A DNA stretch of 64,000 nucleotides, taken from contig JAIXYN010000070.1 of NCBI GenBank assembly GCA_027490195.1, positions 34,878-98,877 on the forward strand, given 5' to 3'. This document shows, one piece after another, positions 43,316 to 51,670 of the stretch (positions are counted from its first letter, which is position 1; every line of letters starts with the position of its first letter). A program made the position numbers and the translations under genes. Origin of the DNA: Verrucomicrobiaceae bacterium (GTDB lineage: Bacteria > Verrucomicrobiota > Verrucomicrobiia > Verrucomicrobiales > Verrucomicrobiaceae). The notes below the pieces were generated by a model, which saw only the letters and a program-made list of their open reading frames with translations, was not told the DNA's origin and searched no databases.

Positions 43316-45178
43316 CTATTTTTCTTCGGCGCGGCCGATTTCCCAGCCTTTGTCGCTGGCGTCGGGGAGTTCGGCGAGGTCTTTTTCGAAGAGCTGGGTG
43401 AGCTCGATGCGGCGTTCGCGGACGATGCTGGCGTAGGCGTCTTCGTCTTCATGGACGGGGACGAGAAGGTGCACGGTCTCTTCGTCGTAGCGACGCCAGC
43501 GGCGGGCGGCGCGCTCGGTGGCGTAGGCGGGTTTTCCCAAGGCACGCAGGGCGCGGACGGCGAGTTCTTGAGCGCTGCCCATCTGCTCGTGCACGGCGTC
43601 TTCGGCAGCTAGGCCGAGGCTCATGAGCTCGAAGCGCTGATCGTAGTCATGGGCACGGGCGAGGATGCGGAGCTTGGGGAATTTTTCGCGAACCTCGGTG
43701 ACGAGTTGTGCGACTTTGGCCTGATCTGCCAGAGCGATGATGAGCAGGGATGCGTGCTCGATGCCTGCGGCGTGGAGGAGATCGAGGCGGGTGGCATCGC
43801 CGTAGAAGACCTTGAAACCGAATTTGCGCAGCATGTCCACGTGATCGGGGTCGCTCTCAAGCACGGTGACTTTGACGCCCTGGGACATCATGAAGCGGCC
43901 AACGAAATTGCCGAAGCGACCGAAACCGGCGAGGATGACGGGGGCGTGTTCATCGATGCGGTCGGGGGCACGCTGCTCCTTGCTCACCGCTGTGTAGCGG
44001 GGCGCAAGAATGCGCTCGTAGATGATGAAGAGGAGCGGGGTGATGGCCATCGACAGGGCGACCACCGCGACCAGCAGGCGCGAGGTTTCCGCTTGAAGGA
44101 TCTCCTGCTGGATAGCCATTGAAAGCAAGGCGAAGGCGAACTCACCGCCCTGAGCGAGAGCGAGTGAGAGGAGCCAGCGATGGCTGCCGCGAATTTTCAG
44201 AAGCGTGGCGATCACGAACATGACCACGACTTTCAAGGCGATCAGAGCGATCACGAGTGCCGCGACGAGGAGGGGCTTGCCAGCGATGACGCTGAAATCA
44301 AGCGAGGCACCGACGGCGAGGAAGAAGAGGCCGAGGAGGAGGCCTTTGAAGGGCTCGAGGTTGCTTTCGAGTTCATGGCGGTAATGACTGCCCGCGAGGA
44401 CGACGCCTGCGACGAAGGCACCGAGTGCGGGTGAGAGGCCGACTTGTGTCATCAGCAGGGCGACACCGACGATCAAGAGGAGTGCGGCGGCGGTGAGGAG
44501 TTCGCGCAGGCCGGTCTTCGCGAGAATTGCGAAACCACGCGGAACGATGAACTGGCCGGCGATGACGATGGCGACGACTGCGCCGAGCGTGACGAGCGGC
44601 TGTGCCCAGTGTGGGAGCTCATGGAGCCAGCCGTGGTGTTCCAGCTTGGTGACACTGGAGGCGAGCAAGGGGAAGACCGCGAGCATGGGGATGACGGAGA
44701 TGTCCTGGAAGAGCAGCACGGCGAAGGAATCAGCGCCGCCGTCGGTGCGCATGAGGGCTTTTTCCTGCAGGGTCTGAAGGACGATGGCGGTGGAAGAGAG
44801 GGCCAGAATCATGCCGGTGGCGAGGGCGGGCTTGGCTTCCAAACCGCAGGCCATGGCGATGCCCATCACTGACAGCGTGGTGAGCAGGACCTGCAAACCG
44901 CCGAGGCCAAAAATGGGACCGCGCATGCGCCACAGCCGTGCGGGCTCGAGTTCGAGGCCGATCATGAAGAGCATGATGACGACGCCAAACTCCGCGAAGT
45001 GCATGGCCTCTTCACCTTGCATGCCGCCGACCCAGCCGAGGACGAAGGGGCCGATCATGGCACCGCCGATGAGGTAGCCCAGGACGCTGCCAAGACCCAG
45101 GCGATGCGCCACCGGCACGAGGAGCACGGCAGCGCCGAGGTAGATGAAGGCGGAGAGGAAAAAATCCGGGGCGTGCAT
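43316..45178 (-). CDS. kefC: CPA2 monovalent cation:proton antiporter, KefB/KefC-like
   Basis: 620 residues. About 12-13 transmembrane helices fill residues 1-390 (LLVPVAHRLGLGSVLGYLIGGAMIGP; VMLFMIGLELEPARLW). A cytosolic Rossmann TrkA-N domain follows, with G-F-G-R-F-G and an acidic strand end (TVLESDPDHVDML). The C-terminal part (about 560-620) is charged. KefC-type proteins release K+ in exchange for H+ when glutathione adducts bind, protecting against electrophiles. It lies 3 bp downstream of a KefF-like flavoprotein, the same pairing as in E. coli. Whether this organism uses glutathione is not shown here. Confidence 0.9.
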   Translation of the reverse strand: MHAPDFFLSAFIYLGAAVLLVPVAHRLGLGSVLGYLIGGAMIGPFVLGWVGGMQGEEAMHFAEFGVVIMLFMIGLELEPARLWRMRGPIFGLGGLQVLLTTLSVMGIAMACGLEAKPALATGMILALSSTAIVLQTLQEKALMRTDGGADSFAVLLFQDISVIPMLAVFPLLASSVTKLEHHGWLHELPHWAQPLVTLGAVVAIVIAGQFIVPRGFAILAKTGLRELLTAAALLLIVGVALLMTQVGLSPALGAFVAGVVLAGSHYRHELESNLEPFKGLLLGLFFLAVGASLDFSVIAGKPLLVAALVIALIALKVVVMFVIATLLKIRGSHRWLLSLALAQGGEFAFALLSMAIQQEILQAETSRLLVAVVALSMAITPLLFIIYERILAPRYTAVSKEQRAPDRIDEHAPVILAGFGRFGNFVGRFMMSQGVKVTVLESDPDHVDMLRKFGFKVFYGDATRLDLLHAAGIEHASLLIIALADQAKVAQLVTEVREKFPKLRILARAHDYDQRFELMSLGLAAEDAVHEQMGSAQELAVRALRALGKPAYATERAARRWRRYDEETVHLLVPVHEDEDAYASIVRERRIELTQLFEKDLAELPDASDKGWEIGRAEEK

Positions 45179-45181
45179 GAG

Positions 45182-45775
45182 CTATGCAGGGATGAGATCG
45201 TTGATTTTCCCAGCGGCAGCCGCCTGCTCCAGAGGCAGCGTTTCATCTCGGAGAGCTGCAAGGAGCCGTGCGTAACGCTGTGCCAGAGGGTGAATGCTTG
45301 CGGCATCCGCCAGTTGATTCGCGCTGTAAATGATGTGCGGAGCTAGGTAGCGCATGCCGCAGAGAAAGGCGGTCTGATCAAAGGGTGCGAGGAGCTGGCG
45401 GATGGTGAAGCGATTGCGCCCCTGAGTGCAGTACACTTCTTCGGAACCGCCGGCGCTGATGGCCTGGAGCATGATCTTGCCTTGAAGAGCGGTGCCCCCT
45501 TCCCCGTAGGCCCAGCCGTAAGTGAGCACTAGATCGAGATATTCCTTCACGAGCGAGGGGGCGCTGTACCAGTAGAAGGGGTGCTGAAGGATGATGACGT
45601 CGTGCTCCTGGAGCAGCTTTTGCTCCTCCTCCACATCGATCAAGAAATCGGGATAAATTTCGTAAAGATCACGGAAGGTCACGCCTTCCACTTCACGTGC
45701 GGCGGCGGCGAGCCGACGATTGATGCGTGACTTGTGAGGGGCGGGATGAGCGTGGAGAACGAGAACCGAGGCCAT
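45182..45775 (-). CDS. kefF: KefF-like NAD(P)H:quinone oxidoreductase, ancillary subunit
   Basis: 197 residues from ATG 45775. The flavodoxin-like fold is seen in VLHAHPAPHKSRINRRL, IILQHPFYWYSAPSLVKEYLD, YGWAYGEGGTALQGK and a HPLAQRYA C-terminal segment. KefF binds the KefC antiporter, is required for its full activity and reduces quinones with NAD(P)H. Its stop lies 3 bp before the antiporter start, so they form an operon. Together with the redox cluster at 48.4-52.8 kb it points to a strong defence against electrophiles. Confidence 0.9.
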   Translation of the reverse strand: MASVLVLHAHPAPHKSRINRRLAAAAREVEGVTFRDLYEIYPDFLIDVEEEQKLLQEHDVIILQHPFYWYSAPSLVKEYLDLVLTYGWAYGEGGTALQGKIMLQAISAGGSEEVYCTQGRNRFTIRQLLAPFDQTAFLCGMRYLAPHIIYSANQLADAASIHPLAQRYARLLAALRDETLPLEQAAAAGKINDLIPA

Positions 45776-45823
45776 GATGAGTACGCGGCAGCATGGCCGC
45801 TCAGAATGGCACGGCAATCGTTT

Positions 45824-46381
45824 TCAGGGATCGGTGAGCTCGATGCACAATTTATCCTCAACGCGGCCTTTGAATTTCCACACGCCGTCAATGCGGAGAG
45901 CGTCATCCAATTCGATGCGGAGCTTGGTGCCGTCTGAGGCGAGGAGATGGATGTCCACTTCGTCAAAGGCTGCCTCGGGGTCGGCGGCATCTTCATCGGT
46001 ATCGACCTCCAGCTCCACGAGTTTCAGTCCGTCCAGATTGCCAAAGTGCTTGGAAATGAGGGAGCGGATTTCGTCGATGCGCTGTTTGTTGCGGAGCATG
46101 TCTTTTTCGCGCTTCCGGATTTCTTTCTCGCGCTCCTTTGGCACATCGATCTCGGTGGTGGAGGTGCCGGAGGCGGCGAGGGCCTCGTCCGCTTTGAGTT
46201 TTGCCATGACCTCGGGAGAGTGCCAGCATGCTGCGATGGTGGCGTCATCCTTAGCCTTGATGGCATTCACCAAGGTCTCCGTGAGCGTCTTGAGTTCCGG
46301 TGGCGGTGGAGTTTTGGGATCGTCGGCATGCAGGACGGAAGCCAGGCAGGAAATGACAACGAAGGAGAGGAGGAATTTCAT
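45824..46381 (-). CDS. Small secreted protein of unknown function
   Basis: 185 residues from ATG 46381, beginning a signal peptide (LLSFVVISCLASVLHADD). The mature part starts with a Pro-rich segment, has a charged helix (KEREKEIRKREKDMLRNKQR) and a C-terminal beta-rich half that looks like a SnoaL/NTF2-type fold (TLVNAIKAKDDATIAACWHSPE at the start; DGVWKFKGRVED at the end). No family is confidently recognised. It lies 48 bp upstream of kefF on the same strand and might share its promoter. Confidence 0.7.
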   Translation of the reverse strand: MKFLLSFVVISCLASVLHADDPKTPPPPELKTLTETLVNAIKAKDDATIAACWHSPEVMAKLKADEALAASGTSTTEIDVPKEREKEIRKREKDMLRNKQRIDEIRSLISKHFGNLDGLKLVELEVDTDEDAADPEAAFDEVDIHLLASDGTKLRIELDDALRIDGVWKFKGRVEDKLCIELTDP

Positions 46382-46755
46382 GACGATGAGAGGTAGAGCC
46401 GGAATGCTGGAATTCAACTTACGGAACTGACACTGAAGGAGGAGACGTCAATGCGAGGGAGATGATGATTGACACCGCAAGAGTTCAGAAGACCGCAGAG
46501 ATGAGTTTTGAATCTGGAGCTTCTCGGTTTTTCGAGTGCAGAGGGGAACTGGGGCACGCTGTTTTTTGCAAGGGAATGGAGAGCAAGGGAATGGGATTTC
46601 AGTGAGGCATTTCGGCGAATGTGGGGCGCGGGGGTTATGCGGAGTCAAAGGATCGAGGACGAGTTCTAGTTCGAGTAGGAGGACGAGGACGATTTTTGCG
46701 GTGAGCGGAGTGATGGGGCGACTTGCAAGGGGCTGTGTCTTGCGACCTTGATGGG
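46382..46755. other. 374-bp noncoding gap
   Basis: No gene is seen. It includes copy 2 of the dispersed repeat found at 25640 and a stretch of AGTTCGAGTAGGAGGACGAG-like low complexity near 46660. Confidence 0.5.
46472..46595. repeat. Dispersed repeat, copy 2 (first copy 25640-25861)
   Basis: Shares CACCGC-AGAG-T-AGAAGACCGCAGAGA-GAGTTTT-GAATC and later GCAAGGGAATGGAGAGCAA with the copy at 25640. Confidence 0.55.
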
Positions 46756-47649
46756 TTAGCGGGCGCGGGCGAGCCAGACGCCGAGGACGGCGACGGTCAT
46801 GCCGATGAGGGAGAGGCCGGTGAGGGTTTCGCCAAAGATGGCCCAGGCCATGAGGGCGGTGACGGCAGGGACGGTGTAAAAGAGGCTGGCGACGTTTACT
46901 GCGGTGCCGCTGCGGATGAGGTGATTCAGGAGACTGATGGCGCCGATGGAGAGGACGAGGGCGACCCAGAGGAGGGCGAAGACGAACTGGCCGCTCCATT
47001 CGATGTGCATCGTCTCGGTGGAGAAAGCGAGGACGGCGGTGATGAGGAGACTGGCGGCGTACTGCACGACGGTGCTGGTGCGGAGATCGAAGGCGGGGCA
47101 ATGGCGCTTCTGCCACATGGTGCCGACGGTGATGCCGATGAGAGAGGCAATGGCGGGCAGGGTCATGAGGAAGGTGAGGCCGGTGCCGGTCTTGTGCGCG
47201 ACCACGAGCGCGGTGCCGATGAAGCCGAGTGCGAGGCCTGACCATTGGCGTGGCAAGACGCGCTCGCCAAGGGCCACACCGGCAAAGGCGGCGGTGAATA
47301 GGGGCTGCAAGGACACGATCAAACTGAGGATGCCTGCTGGAAGGCCGAGGCGGAGGGACCAGACGCAGCCGCTGAGATAGAGGGCGTGGATCATGAGGCC
47401 GGCGAAGGCGACGTGGGCGAGTTGCGTTTTTCCTTTGGGCCAGGGTGCGCGGGTGAGAAGGGCGATGGGGATCAGAATCGCGAGGACGATGCAGTAGCGC
47501 AGGGTCAGGAAGGTGAAGGGCTCGGCGTAGGGGATGCCGAGCTTTGAGCCGATGAAGCCGCTGCTCCAGAGGAGGACGAAGAGCCAGGGGATGGCGGGGG
47601 TCCAGCGAGAGGTGCGAGGGGTGATGGTCGGTTCAGGGGGGATGGTCAG
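46756..47649 (-). CDS. EamA/DMT-family permease with no standard start codon
   Basis: 297 codons if translation starts at CTG 47649. From ATG 47394 alone only 212 residues remain, which lacks the first three or so helices of the ten-helix fold. The 85 codons upstream of that ATG are clearly part of the protein (AIPWLFVLLWSSGFIGSKLG, IPYAEPFTFLTLRYCIVLAI), but contain no ATG, GTG or TTG. CTG at 47649 or ATC at 47643 are the likely initiators. The later part has a QPLFTAAFAGVALGERV helix and a second EamA repeat (YTVPAVTALMAWAIFGETL). It probably exports a metabolite. Either an unusual start or a sequence error is possible. Confidence 0.75.
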   Translation of the reverse strand: MTIPPEPTITPRTSRWTPAIPWLFVLLWSSGFIGSKLGIPYAEPFTFLTLRYCIVLAILIPIALLTRAPWPKGKTQLAHVAFAGLMIHALYLSGCVWSLRLGLPAGILSLIVSLQPLFTAAFAGVALGERVLPRQWSGLALGFIGTALVVAHKTGTGLTFLMTLPAIASLIGITVGTMWQKRHCPAFDLRTSTVVQYAASLLITAVLAFSTETMHIEWSGQFVFALLWVALVLSIGAISLLNHLIRSGTAVNVASLFYTVPAVTALMAWAIFGETLTGLSLIGMTVAVLGVWLARAR

Positions 47650-47902
47650 AGAAGAGGGTAAAATGATTTGGGGTAAAATGATTTCAGAGGCGGGGAGAGG
47701 GAAAGGTTTTCAGGGATTGAGCGAGAGATCTGCCGGACTTTTTTGGTGTGGCAAGAGGGGCCTGATTTTTTACACCGCAGAGGCTGGAACGCCGCAGAGA
47801 TTGGTTCTGATTTTTCTGCTGTGTTTTCAAGTGTGAGGTGGACGCTTTGGCCGTGAGCGCGTCCTGGATGACTCGATGTGCAGGCAGGAGTGCCTGCATC
47901 AC

Positions 47903-48179
47903 TCATCGAGCTGCTGAATGCGTGCGAGGTGGCGGCCGCCTTCGAAGGAGGGGGTGAGGAAGGTGTCCACGATCCGGAGGGCGGTGGGGAGGTCCATCAT
48001 GCGTTCGCCGAGAGAGAGGACGTGGGCGTCGTTGTGGAGGCGGGTGAGGCGGGGTAATCGACGGGAGCTTCGGAGTGGGTGCCGAAGTCTTCGACTTCAT
48101 GGCCTGCGGCAAGGAGGTGCTGGAGGATGGCCTGCTTGTAGAGGTAGCCGGCGTGATCGGAGCCGATGGCGATTTTCAT
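47903..48179 (-). pseudogene. rpiB: rpiB (ribose-5-phosphate isomerase B) with internal deletion and frameshift
   Basis: The frame from ATG 48179 gives MKIAIGSDHAGY and continues to GTHSEAPVDYP, the normal RpiB N-terminus; it then runs out of frame to a stop at 47997. In another frame the C-terminal half RLTRLHNDAHVLSLGERMMD resumes and reaches IVDTFLTPSFEGGRHLARIQ with a stop at 47903. The two halves meet near 48052. Compared with RpiB of about 149 residues, some 55 residues are missing, including the active-site Cys and the CGTG.GIS anion-hole loop. The gene cannot encode a working enzyme as read; an assembly error must be excluded. Confidence 0.85.
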
Positions 48180-48263
48180 GGTGGGGGTCGGGGAGAATTT
48201 GAGAGGTGATGGCGAAGCGGGCGCACTGGCCTCACCTCGGGGGAGCGAGTCCCCTCACCCCAA

Positions 48264-48319
48264 CCCTCTCCCCGAAGAAGAATATTCGTTGCTTTCGTAT
48301 TTCAGGGGCGGGGAGAGGG
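48264..48319. repeat. Inverted repeat CCCTCTCCCC...GGGGAGAGGG
   Basis: A perfect 10-bp inverted repeat (48264-48273 and 48310-48319) around 36 bp, preceded by CCCCTCACCCCAA. This sequence type is widespread as a REP-like element in many bacterial genomes (recalled, not searched). Confidence 0.5.
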
Positions 48320-48372
48320 AGATCCGCTTTGGCCGATCTAGATTTATCGGACTCTCAATCATTGCATATGAT

Positions 48373-48975
48373 TTAGAAATGGTCGCGGATGACGACTTCG
48401 TCGTAGGGGAGCTGCCCGGGCTTGGCCCAAGCTGGCTGGGTGCCTTTGCCGATGGCGATCATGAAGGAGATGACGTGGTCTTTAGGGAGCTTGATGATTT
48501 TCGCAACTGCGTCGAAGTCGAATCCGTCCATGGGGCAGGAGTCGTAGCCCATGGCTTTGGCGGCGAGCATGATGGTCATTCCGGCGAGACCGCAGGAGCG
48601 CATGCATTCATCGCGCTGCACCTGATCGCGGCCTTCATAGTACTGGCCGATGGCGGGCACGAGGAAGTCCTGCACGGGCTGTGGTGCGTTTTTCCAGTAG
48701 CGGGCGGCGTCTTTCTTCCATGCGTCTTTGTCAGCGCAGATGACGATGAGGAGGGAGGCATCGGTGACCTGGGCCTGATCCCAGGCGGAGGCGCGGATTT
48801 GTTTGCGCACTTCAGGATCGAGCACGGTGACGAAGCGCCAGTTTTGAATGTTGAAGGCGGTGGGGGACTGCATGGCGGCTTCGAGAAGCTGATGGATTTC
48901 AGCTTCGGTCATGCGGTGGGCGGGATCGTAGTGCTTGATGGCGCGGCGGGCGGCGATGGCTTCGAGGGTGTTCAT
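48373..48975 (-). CDS. Nitroreductase-family flavoprotein
   Basis: 200 residues from ATG 48975; the long open stretch upstream has no conserved sequence and overlaps the next gene. Landmarks of the nitroreductase fold: AIAARRAIKHYDPAHRM near the N-terminus, LLEAAMQSPTAFNIQNWRFV (FMN phosphate and NADPH site), and the C-terminal CPMDGFDFDAVAKIIKLP. Such enzymes reduce nitro compounds, quinones or enones with NAD(P)H and FMN. It is the last gene of the redox cluster, 106 bp after the rhodanese-YceI fusion, with the decamer repeat in front of it. Confidence 0.9.
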   Translation of the reverse strand: MNTLEAIAARRAIKHYDPAHRMTEAEIHQLLEAAMQSPTAFNIQNWRFVTVLDPEVRKQIRASAWDQAQVTDASLLIVICADKDAWKKDAARYWKNAPQPVQDFLVPAIGQYYEGRDQVQRDECMRSCGLAGMTIMLAAKAMGYDSCPMDGFDFDAVAKIIKLPKDHVISFMIAIGKGTQPAWAKPGQLPYDEVVIRDHF

Positions 48976-48982
48976 GGGGGGA

Positions 48983-49028
48983 GTTGACAGTGGTTTACAG
49001 TTGTTGACGATGGTTGACGTTTGTTTCC
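48983..49028 (-). repeat. Phased 10-bp direct repeats before the nitroreductase gene
   Basis: Plus-strand decamers GTTGACAGTG, GTTTACAGTT, GTTGACGATG, GTTGACGTTT and a partial GTTTCC lie end to end, starting 7 nt from the start codon. The same array precedes the OYE and DoxX genes. Confidence 0.85.
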
Positions 49029-49081
49029 AGAGTGCGTTGAGCGAGGGCTCAGAGGATTGAAGGGATATTTTTGGCTTTAAG

Positions 49082-49975
49082 TTAGCAGCGTTTTGCGTGG
49101 AGTTTGATGTGGAGGTGGACGTGGTCGTTGACGACGTGTTTGCCGAGGAAGGCGAACAATCTGCCGGAGCCGTAGTGGCTGCCGAACTGGGTGCGGTCGA
49201 GCTCAAACTGAGCCTGGCCGGTGAGATGATCTGAATCTGCGGCGGCGATGACGGCGGGAAAGCTCAGGGGCTGTGTGACGCCGCGAAGGGTGATGGTGCC
49301 GTGGAGAGTGTAGTTGGGTGTGCCGGGAGTGCAGGATGGCAATGGATATGCGCGGTCGCAGATGAACTCGGCTGTAGGGAAGCGATCCACGGCGAAGAAA
49401 TCGTCATCGCGCAGGTGGCGGATGAGCATGGCGTTGTAGGCGGTGTCGACGAGGTCTTCACAGGCGATGCTGTTCATGTCGAGCGTGAAACGGGCGGACT
49501 GGAGGACGCCGTTTTGGACATCGATGTGACCGGCGGAGAGTTTGAGGATGCCGTGATGGTGATTGAAGAGATTGCGGCCGGTCCAGCGGACGAGGCTGGT
49601 TTCGGTGTCGATGTCGTAGTGGCCGTGGGGAGTTGCGGTGCTGGAGTCGGCGCGGGTTCCTTCGAGTGGGAGGTTGTTCTGCTGCCACTCGGCAATGCCG
49701 CCGGGAAAAACGGTGACGTTGGTGTAGCCGACCTTTGTCAGTTTTTCGGCTGCGGTGGTCGCATCGAGTGAATCGCCGCCTGCGCCGTAGAGGATCACTG
49801 CGGCAGTTTTGTCGGGGACGAGTTCGGCGACTTTGGAGAGGAATACCATTTCATAGACGCAGGCGTTCACAGCGCCTGGCAGGTGATTGCACGCAAAGTG
49901 CTCCTCCGGCAGGACGTGAATGAGGGTGGCGGTGTTTTTCTGCGCCTGGAGTTCGGTGATGGAGAGCGTTTTCAT
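49082..49975 (-). CDS. Rhodanese-like/YceI fusion protein
   Basis: 297 residues from ATG 49975. Residues 1-100 are a rhodanese-like domain (LIHVLPEEHFACNHLPGAVNA, LYGAGGDSLDATTAAEKL, YTNVTVFPGGIAEWQ). The active-site loop normally reads CxxGxR; here Gly replaces the catalytic Cys (Y-G-A-G-G-D-S), so sulfur transfer is unlikely. Residues about 118-297 are a YceI domain (YDIDTETSLVRWTGRN, SARFTLDMNSI, LHGTITLRGVTQPL), a lipocalin-like barrel that binds isoprenoid quinones or similar lipids. No signal peptide is seen. Its ATG overlaps the upstream VOC stop as ATGA. Confidence 0.88.
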   Translation of the reverse strand: MKTLSITELQAQKNTATLIHVLPEEHFACNHLPGAVNACVYEMVFLSKVAELVPDKTAAVILYGAGGDSLDATTAAEKLTKVGYTNVTVFPGGIAEWQQNNLPLEGTRADSSTATPHGHYDIDTETSLVRWTGRNLFNHHHGILKLSAGHIDVQNGVLQSARFTLDMNSIACEDLVDTAYNAMLIRHLRDDDFFAVDRFPTAEFICDRAYPLPSCTPGTPNYTLHGTITLRGVTQPLSFPAVIAAADSDHLTGQAQFELDRTQFGSHYGSGRLFAFLGKHVVNDHVHLHIKLHAKRC

Positions 49976-50466
49976 GGTTGAGATGGGGCTTCCGCGAGAA
50001 GGGCGTCGAGATCGAGATGTTCGGTGGTCATGGTGAGCTCGCCTTTGGAGTCGCGCGGCCATTGGGAGGGATCGCGATCCACGTAGAGCTCGATGCCGTT
50101 GCCATCGGGGTCTTGGAGGTAGAGAGCTTCGCTGACGCCGTGGTCGGAGGCACCGTCGAGAGGGATGTTGTGTTTGATGAGACGGCGCAAGGCGTCTGCC
50201 AGCGAGGCGCGGTCGGGGTAGAGAATGGCGACGTGAAAGAGACCTGTGGAGCCGCGAGGCGGGGCTTTGCCACCGCGGCTTTCCCAGGTGTTGAGGCCGA
50301 TGTGATGATGGTATCCACCCGCCGAGACGAAGGCGGCCTGGGTGCCGTAGCGCTGGGTGAGCTCGAAACCGAGGACGCCGCAGTAGAAGGCTAGGGCGCG
50401 CTCCAGATCGGCCACCTTGAGGTGGACGTGGCCGATGCGGACGGCGGGGTGGATGGGGGTGCTCAC
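49972..50466 (-). CDS. VOC-family (catechol-2,3-dioxygenase/glyoxalase-like) protein
   Basis: 164 residues from GTG 50466, one nucleotide after the OYE stop (TGA-T-GTG); an in-frame stretch upstream lies inside the OYE gene. VOC landmarks: RIGHVHLKVADLERALAFY, GYHHHIGLNTWES, FHVAILYPDRASLADAL and YLQDPDGNGIELY with metal-ligand His, His and Glu at the usual points. Such proteins are metal-dependent dioxygenases, isomerases or lyases. It is translationally coupled to the OYE gene upstream and the rhodanese-YceI gene downstream (ATGA overlap). Confidence 0.88.
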   Translation of the reverse strand: MSTPIHPAVRIGHVHLKVADLERALAFYCGVLGFELTQRYGTQAAFVSAGGYHHHIGLNTWESRGGKAPPRGSTGLFHVAILYPDRASLADALRRLIKHNIPLDGASDHGVSEALYLQDPDGNGIELYVDRDPSQWPRDSKGELTMTTEHLDLDALLAEAPSQP

Positions 50467-50467
50467 A

Positions 50468-51547
50468 TCAAGCAACGCTGAGCGCGGGATAATCGGTGTA
50501 ACCTTCCGGTCCCGGAGAGTAGAACCTCGCGGCATTCGGTGCATTGAGCGCGGCTTTGGCAGCGATGCGTGCAGGAAGATCGGGATTGGCGAGGAAGCTG
50601 GTGCCGAAGGCGACGGCGTCCAGTGTGCCGTCACTGATGGCCTGATCGGCTTCGTCGGCGGTGTAGCCCATGTTGCCAATGAGGACGCCTTTGAAGACTG
50701 CGCGGGCGGGCGTCATCACATCGCCCTGCTGGGCCTGGAAGAAGTCGCTGCGCATGATGTGGAGATAGGCGAGGCCCCGAGCACTGCACTGTCCGGCGAC
50801 ATAGGAGGTGATGCCAACGGGATCACTGTCGAGCATGCTGTTGTAGCTGTTGAGCGGAGAGATGCGGAGGCCGACGCGATCTGCGCCCCAGACGCTGATA
50901 ACGGCATCAAGCACTTCGAACATCAAGCGGGCGCGGTTTTCGATGGAGCCACCGTAGGGGCCTGAGCGTTTGTTGGAGCCATCGCGCAGGAACTCATCGA
51001 GGAGGTAACCATTCGCGCCATGCACCTCCACGCCGTCGAAACCAGCGGCTTTGGCGTTTTCGGCGGCATGTTTGAAACCCGCAACGATGCCGGGAATTTC
51101 GTCGTCGCGCAGTTCACGCGGGGTGACGTAGGGCTTCTTGCCCTCAGGGGTGTGAACTTCGTCCCCGAGAATGGGGAGGGCACTGGGAGCGACAGGCTGT
51201 GCGCCGCCATTGAGCAGAGGATGGCAGGCACGGCCACCGTGCCAGAGTTGCAACACGATCTGACCGCCTTTGGCGTGGACGGCATCGGTGACGACCTTCC
51301 AGCCTTTGATCTGGGCCTCGGAATAGATGCCCGGCTCCATCCAGAAGGAGGAGTGGCCTTCCATGACCATGGTGGCTTCAGCAATGATGAGACCGGCGCT
51401 GGCGCGCTGGGAGTAGTACTCGGCCATCAAGGGAGTGGGGACGTGATCGGCATCGGCACGGCAACGAGTGAGCGGAGCCATGAGAATGCGATTGAGCAGA
51501 TGAAGAGCACCGGCTTGAAGTGGGGAGAAGAGACTGGCGTGGGACAT
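50468..51547 (-). CDS. Old yellow enzyme, NemA-like alkene reductase
   Basis: 359 residues. An FMN-dependent TIM barrel with N-terminal LLNRILMAPLTRCRAD, GLIIAEATMVMEGH, LQLWHGGRACHP (His substrate site), and a late VLIGNMGYTADEADQAISDG and FGTSFLANPDLPAR. The family reduces activated C=C bonds of enones, nitro-alkenes and nitrate esters with NAD(P)H. It is in one transcript with the VOC and rhodanese-YceI genes and has the decamer repeat before its ATG. Confidence 0.93.
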   Translation of the reverse strand: MSHASLFSPLQAGALHLLNRILMAPLTRCRADADHVPTPLMAEYYSQRASAGLIIAEATMVMEGHSSFWMEPGIYSEAQIKGWKVVTDAVHAKGGQIVLQLWHGGRACHPLLNGGAQPVAPSALPILGDEVHTPEGKKPYVTPRELRDDEIPGIVAGFKHAAENAKAAGFDGVEVHGANGYLLDEFLRDGSNKRSGPYGGSIENRARLMFEVLDAVISVWGADRVGLRISPLNSYNSMLDSDPVGITSYVAGQCSARGLAYLHIMRSDFFQAQQGDVMTPARAVFKGVLIGNMGYTADEADQAISDGTLDAVAFGTSFLANPDLPARIAAKAALNAPNAARFYSPGPEGYTDYPALSVA

Positions 51548-51558
51548 GGCGGGGGGGA

Positions 51559-51604
51559 GTTTGCGATTGTTGGCGATGGTTTGCGATTGTTAGCCGTTGT
51601 TTTC
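51559..51604 (-). repeat. Phased 10-bp direct repeats before the OYE gene
   Basis: Decamers GTTTGCGATT, GTTGGCGATG, GTTTGCGATT, GTTAGCCGTT and partial GTTTTC, starting 11 nt from the start codon. It matches the arrays at 48983 and 52053 in unit, number and position though the bases have diverged. Confidence 0.85.
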
Positions 51605-51670
51605 GGAGCCAACGCAAGCATGAAGAAGCGGGCCGGATTCAATGACGAATCCGGCCCGTATGGAGATGCC

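Noticed and set aside
48976..49206. N-terminal extension of the nitroreductase
   Set aside because: It translates the decamer repeat and the opposite frame of the rhodanese-YceI gene; ATG 48975 gives a normal nitroreductase.
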